Source: an uncultured bacterium | Lineage (GTDB): Bacteria; Cyanobacteriota; Vampirovibrionia; Gastranaerophilales; Gastranaerophilaceae | DNA length: 6,840 bases | Assembly: GCA_900556295.1 (NCBI GenBank) | Contig: USOK01000086.1 | Coordinates: 1-6,840 of the forward strand | Direction of reading: 5' to 3' | Shown: one piece after another, positions 1-4,434 of the stretch | Position numbering within the stretch: position 1 is the stretch's first letter | Layout: each line of letters starts with the position of its first letter | Made by a program: the position numbers and the translations under genes | Notes under the pieces: generated by a model | Told to the model about the DNA's origin: nothing | The model's database searches: none | The model's input: the letters and a program-made list of their open reading frames with translations, nothing else

Positions 1-7
1 TGAAAAA

Positions 8-12
8 GGGAG
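8..12 (+). promoter_or_regulatory. Ribosome binding site GGGAG ahead of the prepilin gene
   Basis: GGGAG at 8-12 is the only clear Shine-Dalgarno sequence near the prepilin gene. It lies 6 nt before GTG at 19-21 and 4 nt before ATG at 17-19. The ATG frame stops after four codons. The GTG frame reads through the poly-G run and stops at TAA 79-81, so neither enters the pilin frame as sequenced. No comparable site precedes the GTG at 41 that is in the pilin frame. The site therefore points to a start at 19 and to a frame difference within the G-run. Confidence 0.55.
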
Positions 13-40
13 ATAAATGTGCCAAAATTGAATTTTAGAA

Positions 41-766
41 GTGCTTTCGGGGGGGGGCAATGGTTTGAAACTCTCTCATAACAATGCTTTTACTCTTGCA
101 GAAGTTTTGATTACTTTAGGCGTTATTGGCATTATAGCTGCTCTGACTTTGCCAACCGTGATTAATAAATATAAAGTAAAGGTTTTAAAAGCTCAATTTG
201 AAGTTGCTGATAATATTGTTCAACAAGCCGTAAAAAAGACTTGTTTAGAATTAGGCTGTGATTCATTGAGTGAGTATTATGACGGAGTGTCTACTGATGC
301 GAATGTAATGCGAAACCAGGCGAAGTTTGTTAGTGAAACTTGGTTAAAGCAATTTCCTAATGCAAATCAGATTTCCCGTATGGTTTATTATGGTAAAGGG
401 TATAACTTGTTTGGAGAAAAATTGAATGATATGGCAATTCCGTATAATTCAAATGATTATTTTTATATTTTGCCTAATGGAGTTCTTATTGGACCATTTA
501 TGAGCTGGTCTCGTGAGTCTATGGGTATGATGTTTGACACGAACGGACCTTATAAAGGTCCGAATAGGATTGGGTATGATATTTTTGTTTATAGCTCATA
601 TACATCAAAGGGTGGAAGCTATACGACGCTTTGTGATCCGAGGGTTGTTCATTCGCAGAGTTTGTCCGGTTGTTGGGCATGGGCACATAATAATATAAAT
701 CCCAAAACTGGGCAAAGTAACTATTGGGATATTTTGTATAAGCCAAGAAGTTGGTGGAATGAGTAG
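41..766 (+). CDS. Type IV pilin / type II secretion pseudopilin-like protein, 5' frame uncertain
   Basis: This is a 241-residue protein with a type III (prepilin) signal. A short polar leader ending N-N-A is followed by FTLAE at residues 17-21, with the Glu at mature position 5, and a hydrophobic helix to about residue 39. Prepilin peptidase would cut after Ala16; Ala instead of the usual Gly is tolerated in some pilins. The rest is a periplasmic or surface domain with four cysteines (68, 73, 198, 211), possibly two disulfides, and a D-T-N-G...K-G-P-N-R-I-G-Y-D segment at 166-180 that I recall from gut bacterial pseudopilins. The specific role (pilus, secretion, adhesion) is unknown, and no other pilus gene is in view. 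The GTG start at 41 is a default: it has no ribosome binding site. A start at GTG 19 would join this frame if the nine-G run at 49-57 were one base shorter. The gene is distinct from the ribosomal operon downstream. Confidence 0.8.
   Translation: MLSGGGNGLKLSHNNAFTLAEVLITLGVIGIIAALTLPTVINKYKVKVLKAQFEVADNIVQQAVKKTCLELGCDSLSEYYDGVSTDANVMRNQAKFVSETWLKQFPNANQISRMVYYGKGYNLFGEKLNDMAIPYNSNDYFYILPNGVLIGPFMSWSRESMGMMFDTNGPYKGPNRIGYDIFVYSSYTSKGGSYTTLCDPRVVHSQSLSGCWAWAHNNINPKTGQSNYWDILYKPRSWWNE
49..57 (+). repeat. Nine-base poly-G run near the prepilin start
   Basis: An uninterrupted run of nine G follows TTTC and precedes CAATGG, in an otherwise AT-rich region. It lies between the likely translation start (GTG 19, served by GGGAG at 8-12) and the pilin signal helix. 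With nine G the upstream frame runs into TAA at 79-81 after 20 codons. With eight G it would read ...R-S-A-F-G-G-G-N-G-L-K-L and continue into the pilin. Such runs are prone to slippage both in cells and in sequencing, so this may be a phase-variation switch or a base-count error. Confidence 0.85.
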
Positions 767-786
767 AATTAAGAGGAAATCTTACC

Positions 787-912
787 ATTATTAAAAAATT
801 TAAATGGCAGACGATTTTGTTACATTTAAGTATATTTGTCTGTTTTGCTTGCTTAAATATTACGGAATGTAACAATTTTAGTGAAATTGAAAAATATATT
901 CAAATATTGTAA
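787..912 (+). CDS. Possible 41-residue membrane or secreted peptide with ATT start (very uncertain)
   Basis: A reading frame directly after the prepilin gene begins ATT ATT AAA AAA, 10 nt after GAGG (773-776), and ends at TAA 910-912. Its product would start I-I-K-K-F-K-W-Q, continue with a hydrophobic stretch (T-I-L-L-H-L-S-I-F-V-C-F-A-C-L), then a polar tail with another Cys. That order, basic then hydrophobic then polar, resembles a signal peptide or single membrane anchor. No ATG, GTG or usable TTG exists at the expected place. AUU is known as a start codon (infC) but is rare. It could be a tiny gene with an unusual start, a remnant whose ATG was lost, or chance in AT-rich DNA. It overlaps the inverted repeat at 817-875. 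I do not recognise a family. Confidence 0.18.
   Translation: MIKKFKWQTILLHLSIFVCFACLNITECNNFSEIEKYIQIL
817..875 (+). terminator. Inverted repeat, possible weak terminator of the prepilin transcript
   Basis: TTGTTACATT (817-826) is exactly complementary to AATGTAACAA (866-875), and TAAG (827-830) can extend the stem with CTTA (852-855) across a one-sided bulge. TTTT follows at 876-879. Position between the prepilin gene and the promoter of the ribosomal operon fits a transcription end, but the stem is AT-rich, the loop is long and the T-run short. A competing stem pairs CAGAC 808-812 with GTCTG 838-842. It could instead be a dyad operator. Confidence 0.3.
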
Positions 913-942
913 CGAATTATATACAAAAATAAATTATCCTTG

Positions 943-971
943 TTGACAGTATATTTTGTTTGTTTTACCAT
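943..971 (+). promoter_or_regulatory. Sigma-70-type promoter for rpsJ
   Basis: A perfect -35 box TTGACA (943-948) is followed after exactly 17 nt by TACCAT (966-971), which matches 4 of 6 bases of TATAAT. Transcription would begin near 978, giving an untranslated leader of roughly 90 nt before rpsJ. The 300-base gap lacking any confident gene and the change from an accessory to a housekeeping gene both support a promoter here. Confidence 0.6.
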
Positions 972-1015
972 TGTTATGCTTGGAATAAAGTATTTACTGA
1001 TATCCGAAATATTTG

Positions 1016-1031
1016 TAGAATAGCGATTCTA
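1016..1031 (+). promoter_or_regulatory. Small hairpin in the rpsJ leader
   Basis: TAGAAT (1016-1021) and ATTCTA (1026-1031) form a 6-bp stem with loop AGCG. It ends 30 nt before the rpsJ Shine-Dalgarno sequence (AGGA at 1061-1064) and so does not mask it. The leader between the promoter and rpsJ shows no larger structure of the kind found in the enterobacterial S10 leader. Its function is unknown and chance formation is possible. Confidence 0.3.
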
Positions 1032-1070
1032 AGCAGTGTATTACAATAAGTAAAAGAAAAAGGAATGCAA

Positions 1071-1388
1071 ATGGCAACCACAACTAGACAAAGAATCAGA
1101 GTTTGTTTAAAAGCTTATGATCACAAATTAATTGACGTTTCTTCAGATAAAATCGTTGAAACAGCAAAAAGAACTGAAGCTAAAGTAGCCGGACCTATTC
1201 CTTTACCTACAAAGAGACGTATATATTGCGTTTTGCGTTCTCCACACGTTGACAAAAAATCTCGTGAACATTTCGAAATGAGAACTCATAAACGTATTAT
1301 TGATATATACGAGCCAACACAACAAACTGTTGAAGAACTAGGCAGATTAGATCTTCCAGCTGGTGTAGATATTGAAGTAAAATTATAA
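1071..1388 (+). CDS. rpsJ: 30S ribosomal protein S10
   Basis: S10 sits in the head of the 30S subunit and, in many bacteria, also serves as NusE in antitermination with NusB. The 105 residues match the family length. Diagnostic segments are G-P-I-P-L-P-T (41-47), the S-P-H-V-D-K-K-S-R-E-H-F-E-M-R-T-H-K-R block (57-75) and the ending L-D-L-P-A-G-V-D-I-E-V-K-L. The start is the ATG at 1071: AGGA (1061-1064) is 6 nt upstream, whereas the in-frame ATG at 1065 directly abuts that sequence. It is the first gene of the operon and has its own promoter at 943-971. Its 197-nt distance from rplC is long for an S10 operon. In cultured Cyanobacteria rpsJ usually follows tufA instead, so this placement differs from that arrangement. 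Confidence 0.98.
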   Translation: MATTTRQRIRVCLKAYDHKLIDVSSDKIVETAKRTEAKVAGPIPLPTKRRIYCVLRSPHVDKKSREHFEMRTHKRIIDIYEPTQQTVEELGRLDLPAGVDIEVKL

Positions 1389-1404
1389 TTTTTAACTGTA
1401 AAAT

Positions 1405-1558
1405 TGTAGTTTATTTGAAAATTAAATAAGCATTATGCATGTAATGTGAACTACACACGTCTGGCACGTGTCGGGTGAAATTCCCGAAAAAGGTAAAGAA
1501 GTAGCGCTCGCAAGAGAAAAATGCAATCCCGAAACAGGGGCAGAAAAGTGTCTGCACC
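1405..1558 (+). promoter_or_regulatory. Structured rpsJ-rplC spacer, candidate cis-regulatory RNA
   Basis: Several inverted repeats follow one another in the spacer: TGTAGTT (1405-1411) with AACTACA (1449-1455), enclosing TTATTT/AAATAA (1411-1416/1424-1429) and CATTA/TAATG (1431-1435/1442-1446); ACACGT/ACGTGT (1455-1460/1466-1471); TCGGG/CCCGA (1471-1475/1483-1487); CTC-GCAA-GAG with a GNRA-type loop (1507-1516); and GG-GCAGA/TCTGC-CC (1537-1544/1551-1558). Shared bases mean they cannot all form at once. The region is more GC-rich than other noncoding DNA here and ends just before the rplC ribosome binding site. Ribosomal operons are often controlled by a product protein (for example L4) binding a leader RNA. 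That role is inferred from place and structure only; it matches no known leader that I recognise. Confidence 0.45.
1415..1445 (+). promoter_or_regulatory. Weak candidate internal promoter before rplC
   Basis: TTGAAA (1415-1420, 5 of 6 to TTGACA) and TGTAAT (1440-1445, 5 of 6 to TATAAT) are separated by 19 nt, longer than the ideal 17. If active, transcription would start near 1452, just before the first GC-rich hairpin (1455-1471), making 1452-1585 a 5' leader for rplC. The same bases can form the AT-rich stems described for this spacer, so the two readings compete. Confidence 0.22.
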
Positions 1559-1585
1559 AAGTAGGGTGAGCTAGAAAGGTAAAAA

Positions 1586-2221
1586 ATGACACTAGGTGTA
1601 ATAGGTAAAAAACTTGGAATGACTCAAATCTTCGATGAACAAGGTTTGGCAATTCCTGTAACAGTAATCAAAGTTGATCCGATTGTTGTTACTCAAGTGA
1701 AAACAGTTGAAACTGATGGTTACAACGCTATACAAGTTGGTACAATTGCTGCTAAAGAAAAACACTTGACAAAGGCAGAAATTGGTCACTTTAAGAAAAA
1801 CAACCTTGAAAACTTCAGACACTTGCAAGAATTCAGAGTAGAAAACCCTGCTGATTACAAAGTTGGCGACAAAATCGAATTATCAGTACTTGATAACGTA
1901 GAAAAAGTTGACGTAACTGGTAAATCAATTGGTAAAGGTTTCCAAGGTACAGTAAAAAGATGGAACTTCTCAAGAGGACCTATGGGACACGGTTCTAAAA
2001 ACCATAGAGAACCTGGTTCAATCGGTGCAGGTACAACTCCTTCTCGTGTTATCAAAGGCAAAAGAATGGCTGGTAACATGGGCAACGAAAGAGTTACTAT
2101 TACTAAGTTGAAATTAGTTAAAGTTGATGCTGAAAAAAGCTTAGTATTGGTAAAAGGTTCTGTTCCTGGTTGTGAAGGCAGATTGGTAACAATCGTTCCA
2201 ACTAGAACTAAATGGAACTAG
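1586..2221 (+). CDS. rplC: 50S ribosomal protein L3
   Basis: L3 is an early-assembly protein of the large subunit whose extended loop reaches toward the peptidyl-transferase centre. The 211 residues match the usual length. The N-terminus G-V-I-G-K-K-L-G-M-T-Q-I-F is typical. The L3 signature lies at 119-140 (F-Q-G-T-V-K-R...G-P-M-G-H-G-S-K-N-H), followed by R-E-P-G-S-I-G-A-G-T-T-P and K-G-K-R-M-A-G-N-M-G. AAAGGT at 1575-1580 lies 5 nt before the ATG. It follows the structured rpsJ spacer and is separated from rplD by 146 nt that hold another hairpin. It ends in TAG. Confidence 0.98.
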   Translation: MTLGVIGKKLGMTQIFDEQGLAIPVTVIKVDPIVVTQVKTVETDGYNAIQVGTIAAKEKHLTKAEIGHFKKNNLENFRHLQEFRVENPADYKVGDKIELSVLDNVEKVDVTGKSIGKGFQGTVKRWNFSRGPMGHGSKNHREPGSIGAGTTPSRVIKGKRMAGNMGNERVTITKLKLVKVDAEKSLVLVKGSVPGCEGRLVTIVPTRTKWN

Positions 2222-2245
2222 ATTTTGCGTAGTGTGAAGCAATAA

Positions 2246-2302
2246 TCTAGGCAAGAAAGACAAATCGACAAGGAAAAGTCAAAACCGGCTGGTCTTGCCA
2301 GA
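2246..2302 (+). promoter_or_regulatory. Hairpin in the rplC-rplD spacer
   Basis: GGCAAGA (2250-2256) pairs with TCTTGCC (2293-2299), and TCT (2246-2248) with AGA (2300-2302) around a bulged A, giving 10 bp closing a 36-nt loop. A competing stem CTGG/CCAG (2289-2292/2298-2301) uses the same 3' arm, so two states are possible. No T-run follows, so it is not a standard terminator. It ends about 50 nt before the rplD ribosome binding site. RNA processing, stabilisation or protein binding are possible roles; none is shown. Confidence 0.4.
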
Positions 2303-2304
2303 TA

Positions 2305-2327
2305 AAGCGAATAAGCAAGCGGTAAGC
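2305..2327 (+). repeat. Imperfect tandem repeat before rplD
   Basis: AAGCGAATAAGC (2305-2316) is immediately followed by AAGCGGTAAGC (2317-2327), one base shorter. It lies directly after the rplC-rplD hairpin. No function can be assigned. Confidence 0.4.
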
Positions 2328-2367
2328 AGTCTTAAACGAAAGATATAATTAATAAAGGAAAAACAAA

Positions 2368-2994
2368 ATGTCAAAAGAAATATTAAGTACAAATGGAGAA
2401 AAATTAGGCGAAATCACTTTGAACGAAGCTGTTTTTGGTGTTGAACCTAATTTGCACGTAATGCACTTAGCATTAAGAAGACAATTAAATAATGCACGCC
2501 AAGGTTCTGCATCTTGCAAAACAAGAGCAGAAGTTTCTGGTGGTGGTAAAAAACCTTGGAAACAAAAAGGTACAGGTAGAGCAAGAGCTGGTTCTCTTCG
2601 TTCTCCATTGTTTGCAGGTGGTGGCGTAATCTTTGGACCAAAACCAAGAAGCTACGCTTTTAATATGCCTCAAAAAGCTAGACAATTGGCTATCAAATCA
2701 GCTTTGTCTGCTAGAAGCGAACAATTAGTTGTAGTTAAAGATTTTTCTACAATTGTTGAACCTAAAACAAAATTGATGGTAGCTGCATTAAAATCATTGA
2801 ACGTTTCAGGTAAAACTTTAATCGTTGCTGATGTTAAAGCTGATGAAAACAAAAATCTAGAATTAGCTACAAGAAACATCCCAAGCGTAAAAGTTATTTT
2901 ACCTTCAAACTTAAATGTAAAAGATTTACTTGAAGCTGATTTTGTTGTAATGACTGAATCTGCTGTAAATGTTATCACAGAAAGGTTACAATAA
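2368..2994 (+). CDS. rplD: 50S ribosomal protein L4
   Basis: L4 binds 23S rRNA domain I and its long loop lines the nascent-peptide exit tunnel near the macrolide site. In enterobacteria it also represses its own operon. The 208 residues match the family. The tunnel loop is visible at about 44-98, with R-A-E-V-S-G-G-G-K-K-P-W-K-Q-K-G-T-G-R-A-R (53-73) and G-G-G-V-I-F-G-P (84-91). AAAGGA (2354-2359) lies 8 nt before the ATG. The stop TAA shares one base with the rplW start (TAATG), a layout typical of translational coupling. If the structured spacers of this operon are an autoregulatory target, L4 is the first protein to suspect, by analogy only. Confidence 0.98.
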   Translation: MSKEILSTNGEKLGEITLNEAVFGVEPNLHVMHLALRRQLNNARQGSASCKTRAEVSGGGKKPWKQKGTGRARAGSLRSPLFAGGGVIFGPKPRSYAFNMPQKARQLAIKSALSARSEQLVVVKDFSTIVEPKTKLMVAALKSLNVSGKTLIVADVKADENKNLELATRNIPSVKVILPSNLNVKDLLEADFVVMTESAVNVITERLQ

Positions 2995-3296
2995 TGGCAA
3001 GATCAAATACAGAAAAATTATATGATGTAATTAAAAAACCTATCATTACTGAAAAATCAGTAGGTGCTACAACATTGGGACAATATACTTTTGAAGTTGT
3101 TCAAAATGCAACTAAAATCGAAATTGCTCAAGCAGTAGAACTAGCTTTTCCTGGAAGAAAAGTTAAAAAAGTAAGAACAGTTTATATGCCATCTCACGAA
3201 AAGAGAATGGGCTATAAATTCGGAAGAACAGATTCTTCTAAAAAAGCCATCGTAACAATCGAAGGCGATCCAATCGAAGAATTGATTGGTGCGTAG
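2994..3296 (+). CDS. rplW: 50S ribosomal protein L23
   Basis: L23 lies at the exit of the peptide tunnel and is a docking site for trigger factor and the signal recognition particle. The 100 residues match the family, with K-K-P-I-I-T-E-K-S at 14-22, F-P-G-R-K-V-K-K-V-R-T (52-62) and the C-terminal G-R-T-D-S-S-K-K-A-I-V-T-I-E-G (77-91). The ATG at 2994 overlaps the rplD stop by one base. Its ribosome binding site AGAAAGG (2979-2985) is inside the end of rplD, 8 nt upstream. The stop TAG is part of the sequence GTGCGTAG (3289-3296), which recurs at 3311-3318 in the following spacer. Confidence 0.97.
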   Translation: MARSNTEKLYDVIKKPIITEKSVGATTLGQYTFEVVQNATKIEIAQAVELAFPGRKVKKVRTVYMPSHEKRMGYKFGRTDSSKKAIVTIEGDPIEELIGA

Positions 3297-3301
3297 CGCG
3301 A

Positions 3302-3406
3302 ACGAGCCGAGTGCGTAGGCTTGGCAAAGAAAGCGGATTTTGCGAATAGCAAAATGATGTGATGAGTTGAAAATTGAATATAGAAGTTTAATTGTGCGAA
3401 GCACGA
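3302..3406 (+). repeat. Chain of small hairpins and repeated words in the rplW-rplB spacer
   Basis: Three stems are visible: CGAGCC/GGCTTG (3303-3308/3318-3323, one G-U pair); a perfect ATTTTGC/GCAAAAT (3337-3343/3349-3355) with loop GAATA; and TTGTGC/GCACGA (3392-3397/3401-3406) with loop GAA, whose core GCGAAGC is known as an unusually stable DNA mini-hairpin. GTGCGTAG occurs at 3289-3296 and 3311-3318. GATTTTGCG at 3336-3344 also begins at the last base of rplC (2221-2229). This looks like REP-type extragenic sequence, but genome-wide recurrence cannot be judged from here. Confidence 0.4.
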
Positions 3407-3412
3407 AACGAA

Positions 3413-3444
3413 CTTATTGTCTTATTCACTTATTAACTTATTCA
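3413..3444 (+). repeat. Four tandem 8-base units CTTATTNN
   Basis: Units are CTTATTGT, CTTATTCA, CTTATTAA and CTTATTCA, each exactly 8 nt and adjacent, followed by a fifth C. The constant part is CTTATT and only the last two bases vary. The array lies in the rplW-rplB spacer, about 70 nt before rplB. Simple slippage expansion or a repeated binding site are both possible. Confidence 0.75.
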
Positions 3445-3455
3445 CCTAAATAGAA

Positions 3456-3494
3456 GGGGCGTCTGGCACAAGTCCCAAAAGTACAGAAAAGCCA
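3456..3494 (+). promoter_or_regulatory. Element before rplB sharing blocks with the rplC leader
   Basis: CGTCTGGCAC (3460-3469), TCCC (3473-3476) and CAGAAAAG (3484-3491) occur here in the same order as CGTCTGGCAC (1458-1467), TCCC (1527-1530) and CAGAAAAG (1541-1548) in the spacer before rplC. GGGGC (3456-3460) can pair with GTCCC (3472-3476, one G-U pair). It ends just before the rplB ribosome binding site. A shared protein-binding RNA motif or a diverged duplication would both explain it. Confidence 0.35.
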
Positions 3495-3510
3495 AAGGAG
3501 AAAAATTAAA

Positions 3511-4338
3511 ATGGCAATTAGAAAAATAAATCCAACATCTCCAGGACAAAGAGGGATGACAAAAAGTGATTACCAAGAGGTAACTACTTCAGTTCCTGAA
3601 AAATCATTGTTAAAATCATTGAAAAAAACAGCAGGAAGAAATAATACAGGTAGAATTACATGTCGTCATAAAGGTGGCGGTGTAAAAAGAACTTACCGTA
3701 TCATCGATTTCAAAAGAGAAAAATTCGGTGTACCGGCAACAGTTAAAACTATCGAATACGATCCAAACAGAAACGTAAGAATTTCATTAGTATTCTATGC
3801 AGATGGTGAAAAAAGATATATCTTGACTCCAGAAGGTTTGAATGTTGGTGACGTTATTGTTTCTGGTCCAGAAGCTCCAGTTCAAACTGGTAACGCTTTA
3901 CCTCTAGAATTGATCCCACTTGGTACAATTGTTCACAATATCGAATTAATTCCTGGACGTGGTGGTAAAATGGTTAGATCAGCTGGTAACGCTGCTCAAG
4001 TAATGGCTAAAGAAGGCGATTACGTAACAATCAAACTTCCATCATCAGAAATGAGAATGGTAAGAAAAGAATGTATGGCTACAGTTGGCACTTTAGGCAA
4101 CTCAGAATTTAAAAACTTGTCTATTGGTAAAGCTGGTAGAAAACGTTACTTAGGTATCAGACCTACTGTTCGTGGTGTTACAATGAACCCTTGCGATCAC
4201 CCTCATGGTGGTGGTGAAGGTAAAACTGGTCCTGGTGGACACCCTAAAACACCTTGGGGTAAACCAGCTCTTGGTTATAAGACAAGAAAACAAGGTAAAG
4301 CTTCTGATAAATTAATTGTTAGAAGACGTAAAAAATAG
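3511..4338 (+). CDS. rplB: 50S ribosomal protein L2
   Basis: L2 is among the most conserved large-subunit proteins, needed for subunit joining and peptidyl-transferase assembly. The 275 residues match the usual length. The RNA-binding core R-H-K-G-G-G (52-57), E-Y-D-P-N-R (82-87) and the C-terminal M-N-P-C-D-H-P-H-G-G-G-E-G (225-237) are present. His230 corresponds to the functionally important His229 of E. coli. The end R-R-R-K-K is typical. The usual GGGHKR reads GGGVKR here (Val58), and Cys occurs at 51 and 228 beside conserved motifs. The ATG has AAAGGAG (3495-3501) 9 nt upstream. A 214-nt spacer full of repeats precedes it and a strong hairpin follows. Confidence 0.98.
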   Translation: MAIRKINPTSPGQRGMTKSDYQEVTTSVPEKSLLKSLKKTAGRNNTGRITCRHKGGGVKRTYRIIDFKREKFGVPATVKTIEYDPNRNVRISLVFYADGEKRYILTPEGLNVGDVIVSGPEAPVQTGNALPLELIPLGTIVHNIELIPGRGGKMVRSAGNAAQVMAKEGDYVTIKLPSSEMRMVRKECMATVGTLGNSEFKNLSIGKAGRKRYLGIRPTVRGVTMNPCDHPHGGGEGKTGPGGHPKTPWGKPALGYKTRKQGKASDKLIVRRRKK

Positions 4339-4342
4339 TTAC

Positions 4343-4395
4343 AAAGTGTAAAGGGTTGAGGGTAAAACTGTTCAACTTTTCAACCCTTGAACTTT
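4343..4395 (+). promoter_or_regulatory. Strong hairpin between rplB and rpsS
   Basis: AAGGGTTGA (4351-4359) is exactly complementary to TCAACCCTT (4380-4388). AAAGT (4343-4347) and ACTTT (4391-4395) extend it across a small internal loop. TTCAAC is present twice on the 3' side (4371-4376 and 4379-4384), which allows a shifted alternative pairing. ATATATAAAC follows instead of a T-run, so it is unlikely to be a full terminator. It ends 25 nt before the rpsS ribosome binding site and does not mask it. Confidence 0.5.
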
Positions 4396-4434
4396 ATATA
4401 TAAACTACCAAATAAAATTAAGAAAGGTAATAGA

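Noticed and set aside
804..872. 22-codon ORF beginning ATG GCA GAC
   Set aside because: There is no ribosome binding site upstream and no recognisable content; the ATT-start frame over the same bases is better placed, though also weak.
519..875. 118-codon reading frame on the - strand over the prepilin end
   Set aside because: It overlaps the prepilin gene antisense, has no convincing ribosome binding site or recognisable domain, and looks like a shadow of the AT-rich + strand.
1065..1070. Upstream ATG of rpsJ as the start
   Set aside because: The Shine-Dalgarno sequence AGGA directly abuts this ATG; the ATG at 1071 has proper 6-nt spacing and gives the standard S10 N-terminus.
1471..1487. 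tRNA T-arm (5-bp stem with 7-base loop)
   Set aside because: The loop TGAAATT lacks the TTC of a T-loop on either strand, and no acceptor, D or anticodon arms can be placed around it.
1455..1558. Cobalamin-riboswitch-like or group II intron-like text (GGGTGAAATTCCC)
   Set aside because: Only a short stem-loop phrase resembles those RNAs. The rest of the cobalamin consensus and a group II domain V are absent, and a ribosomal gene follows.
2670..2978. 102-codon reading frame on the - strand inside rplD
   Set aside because: It is antisense to a certain ribosomal protein gene; composition reflects rplD codons and no family is recognisable.
4343..4400. Rho-independent terminator between rplB and rpsS
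   Set aside because: The stem is good, but ATATATAAAC follows instead of a T-run, and the ribosomal operon clearly continues.
4387..4434. TTG start extending rpsS by 16 residues
   Set aside because: The extension is not part of S19, overlaps the hairpin arm and lacks a ribosome binding site; the ATG at 4435 has both good spacing and the canonical MARSLKKGPY start.
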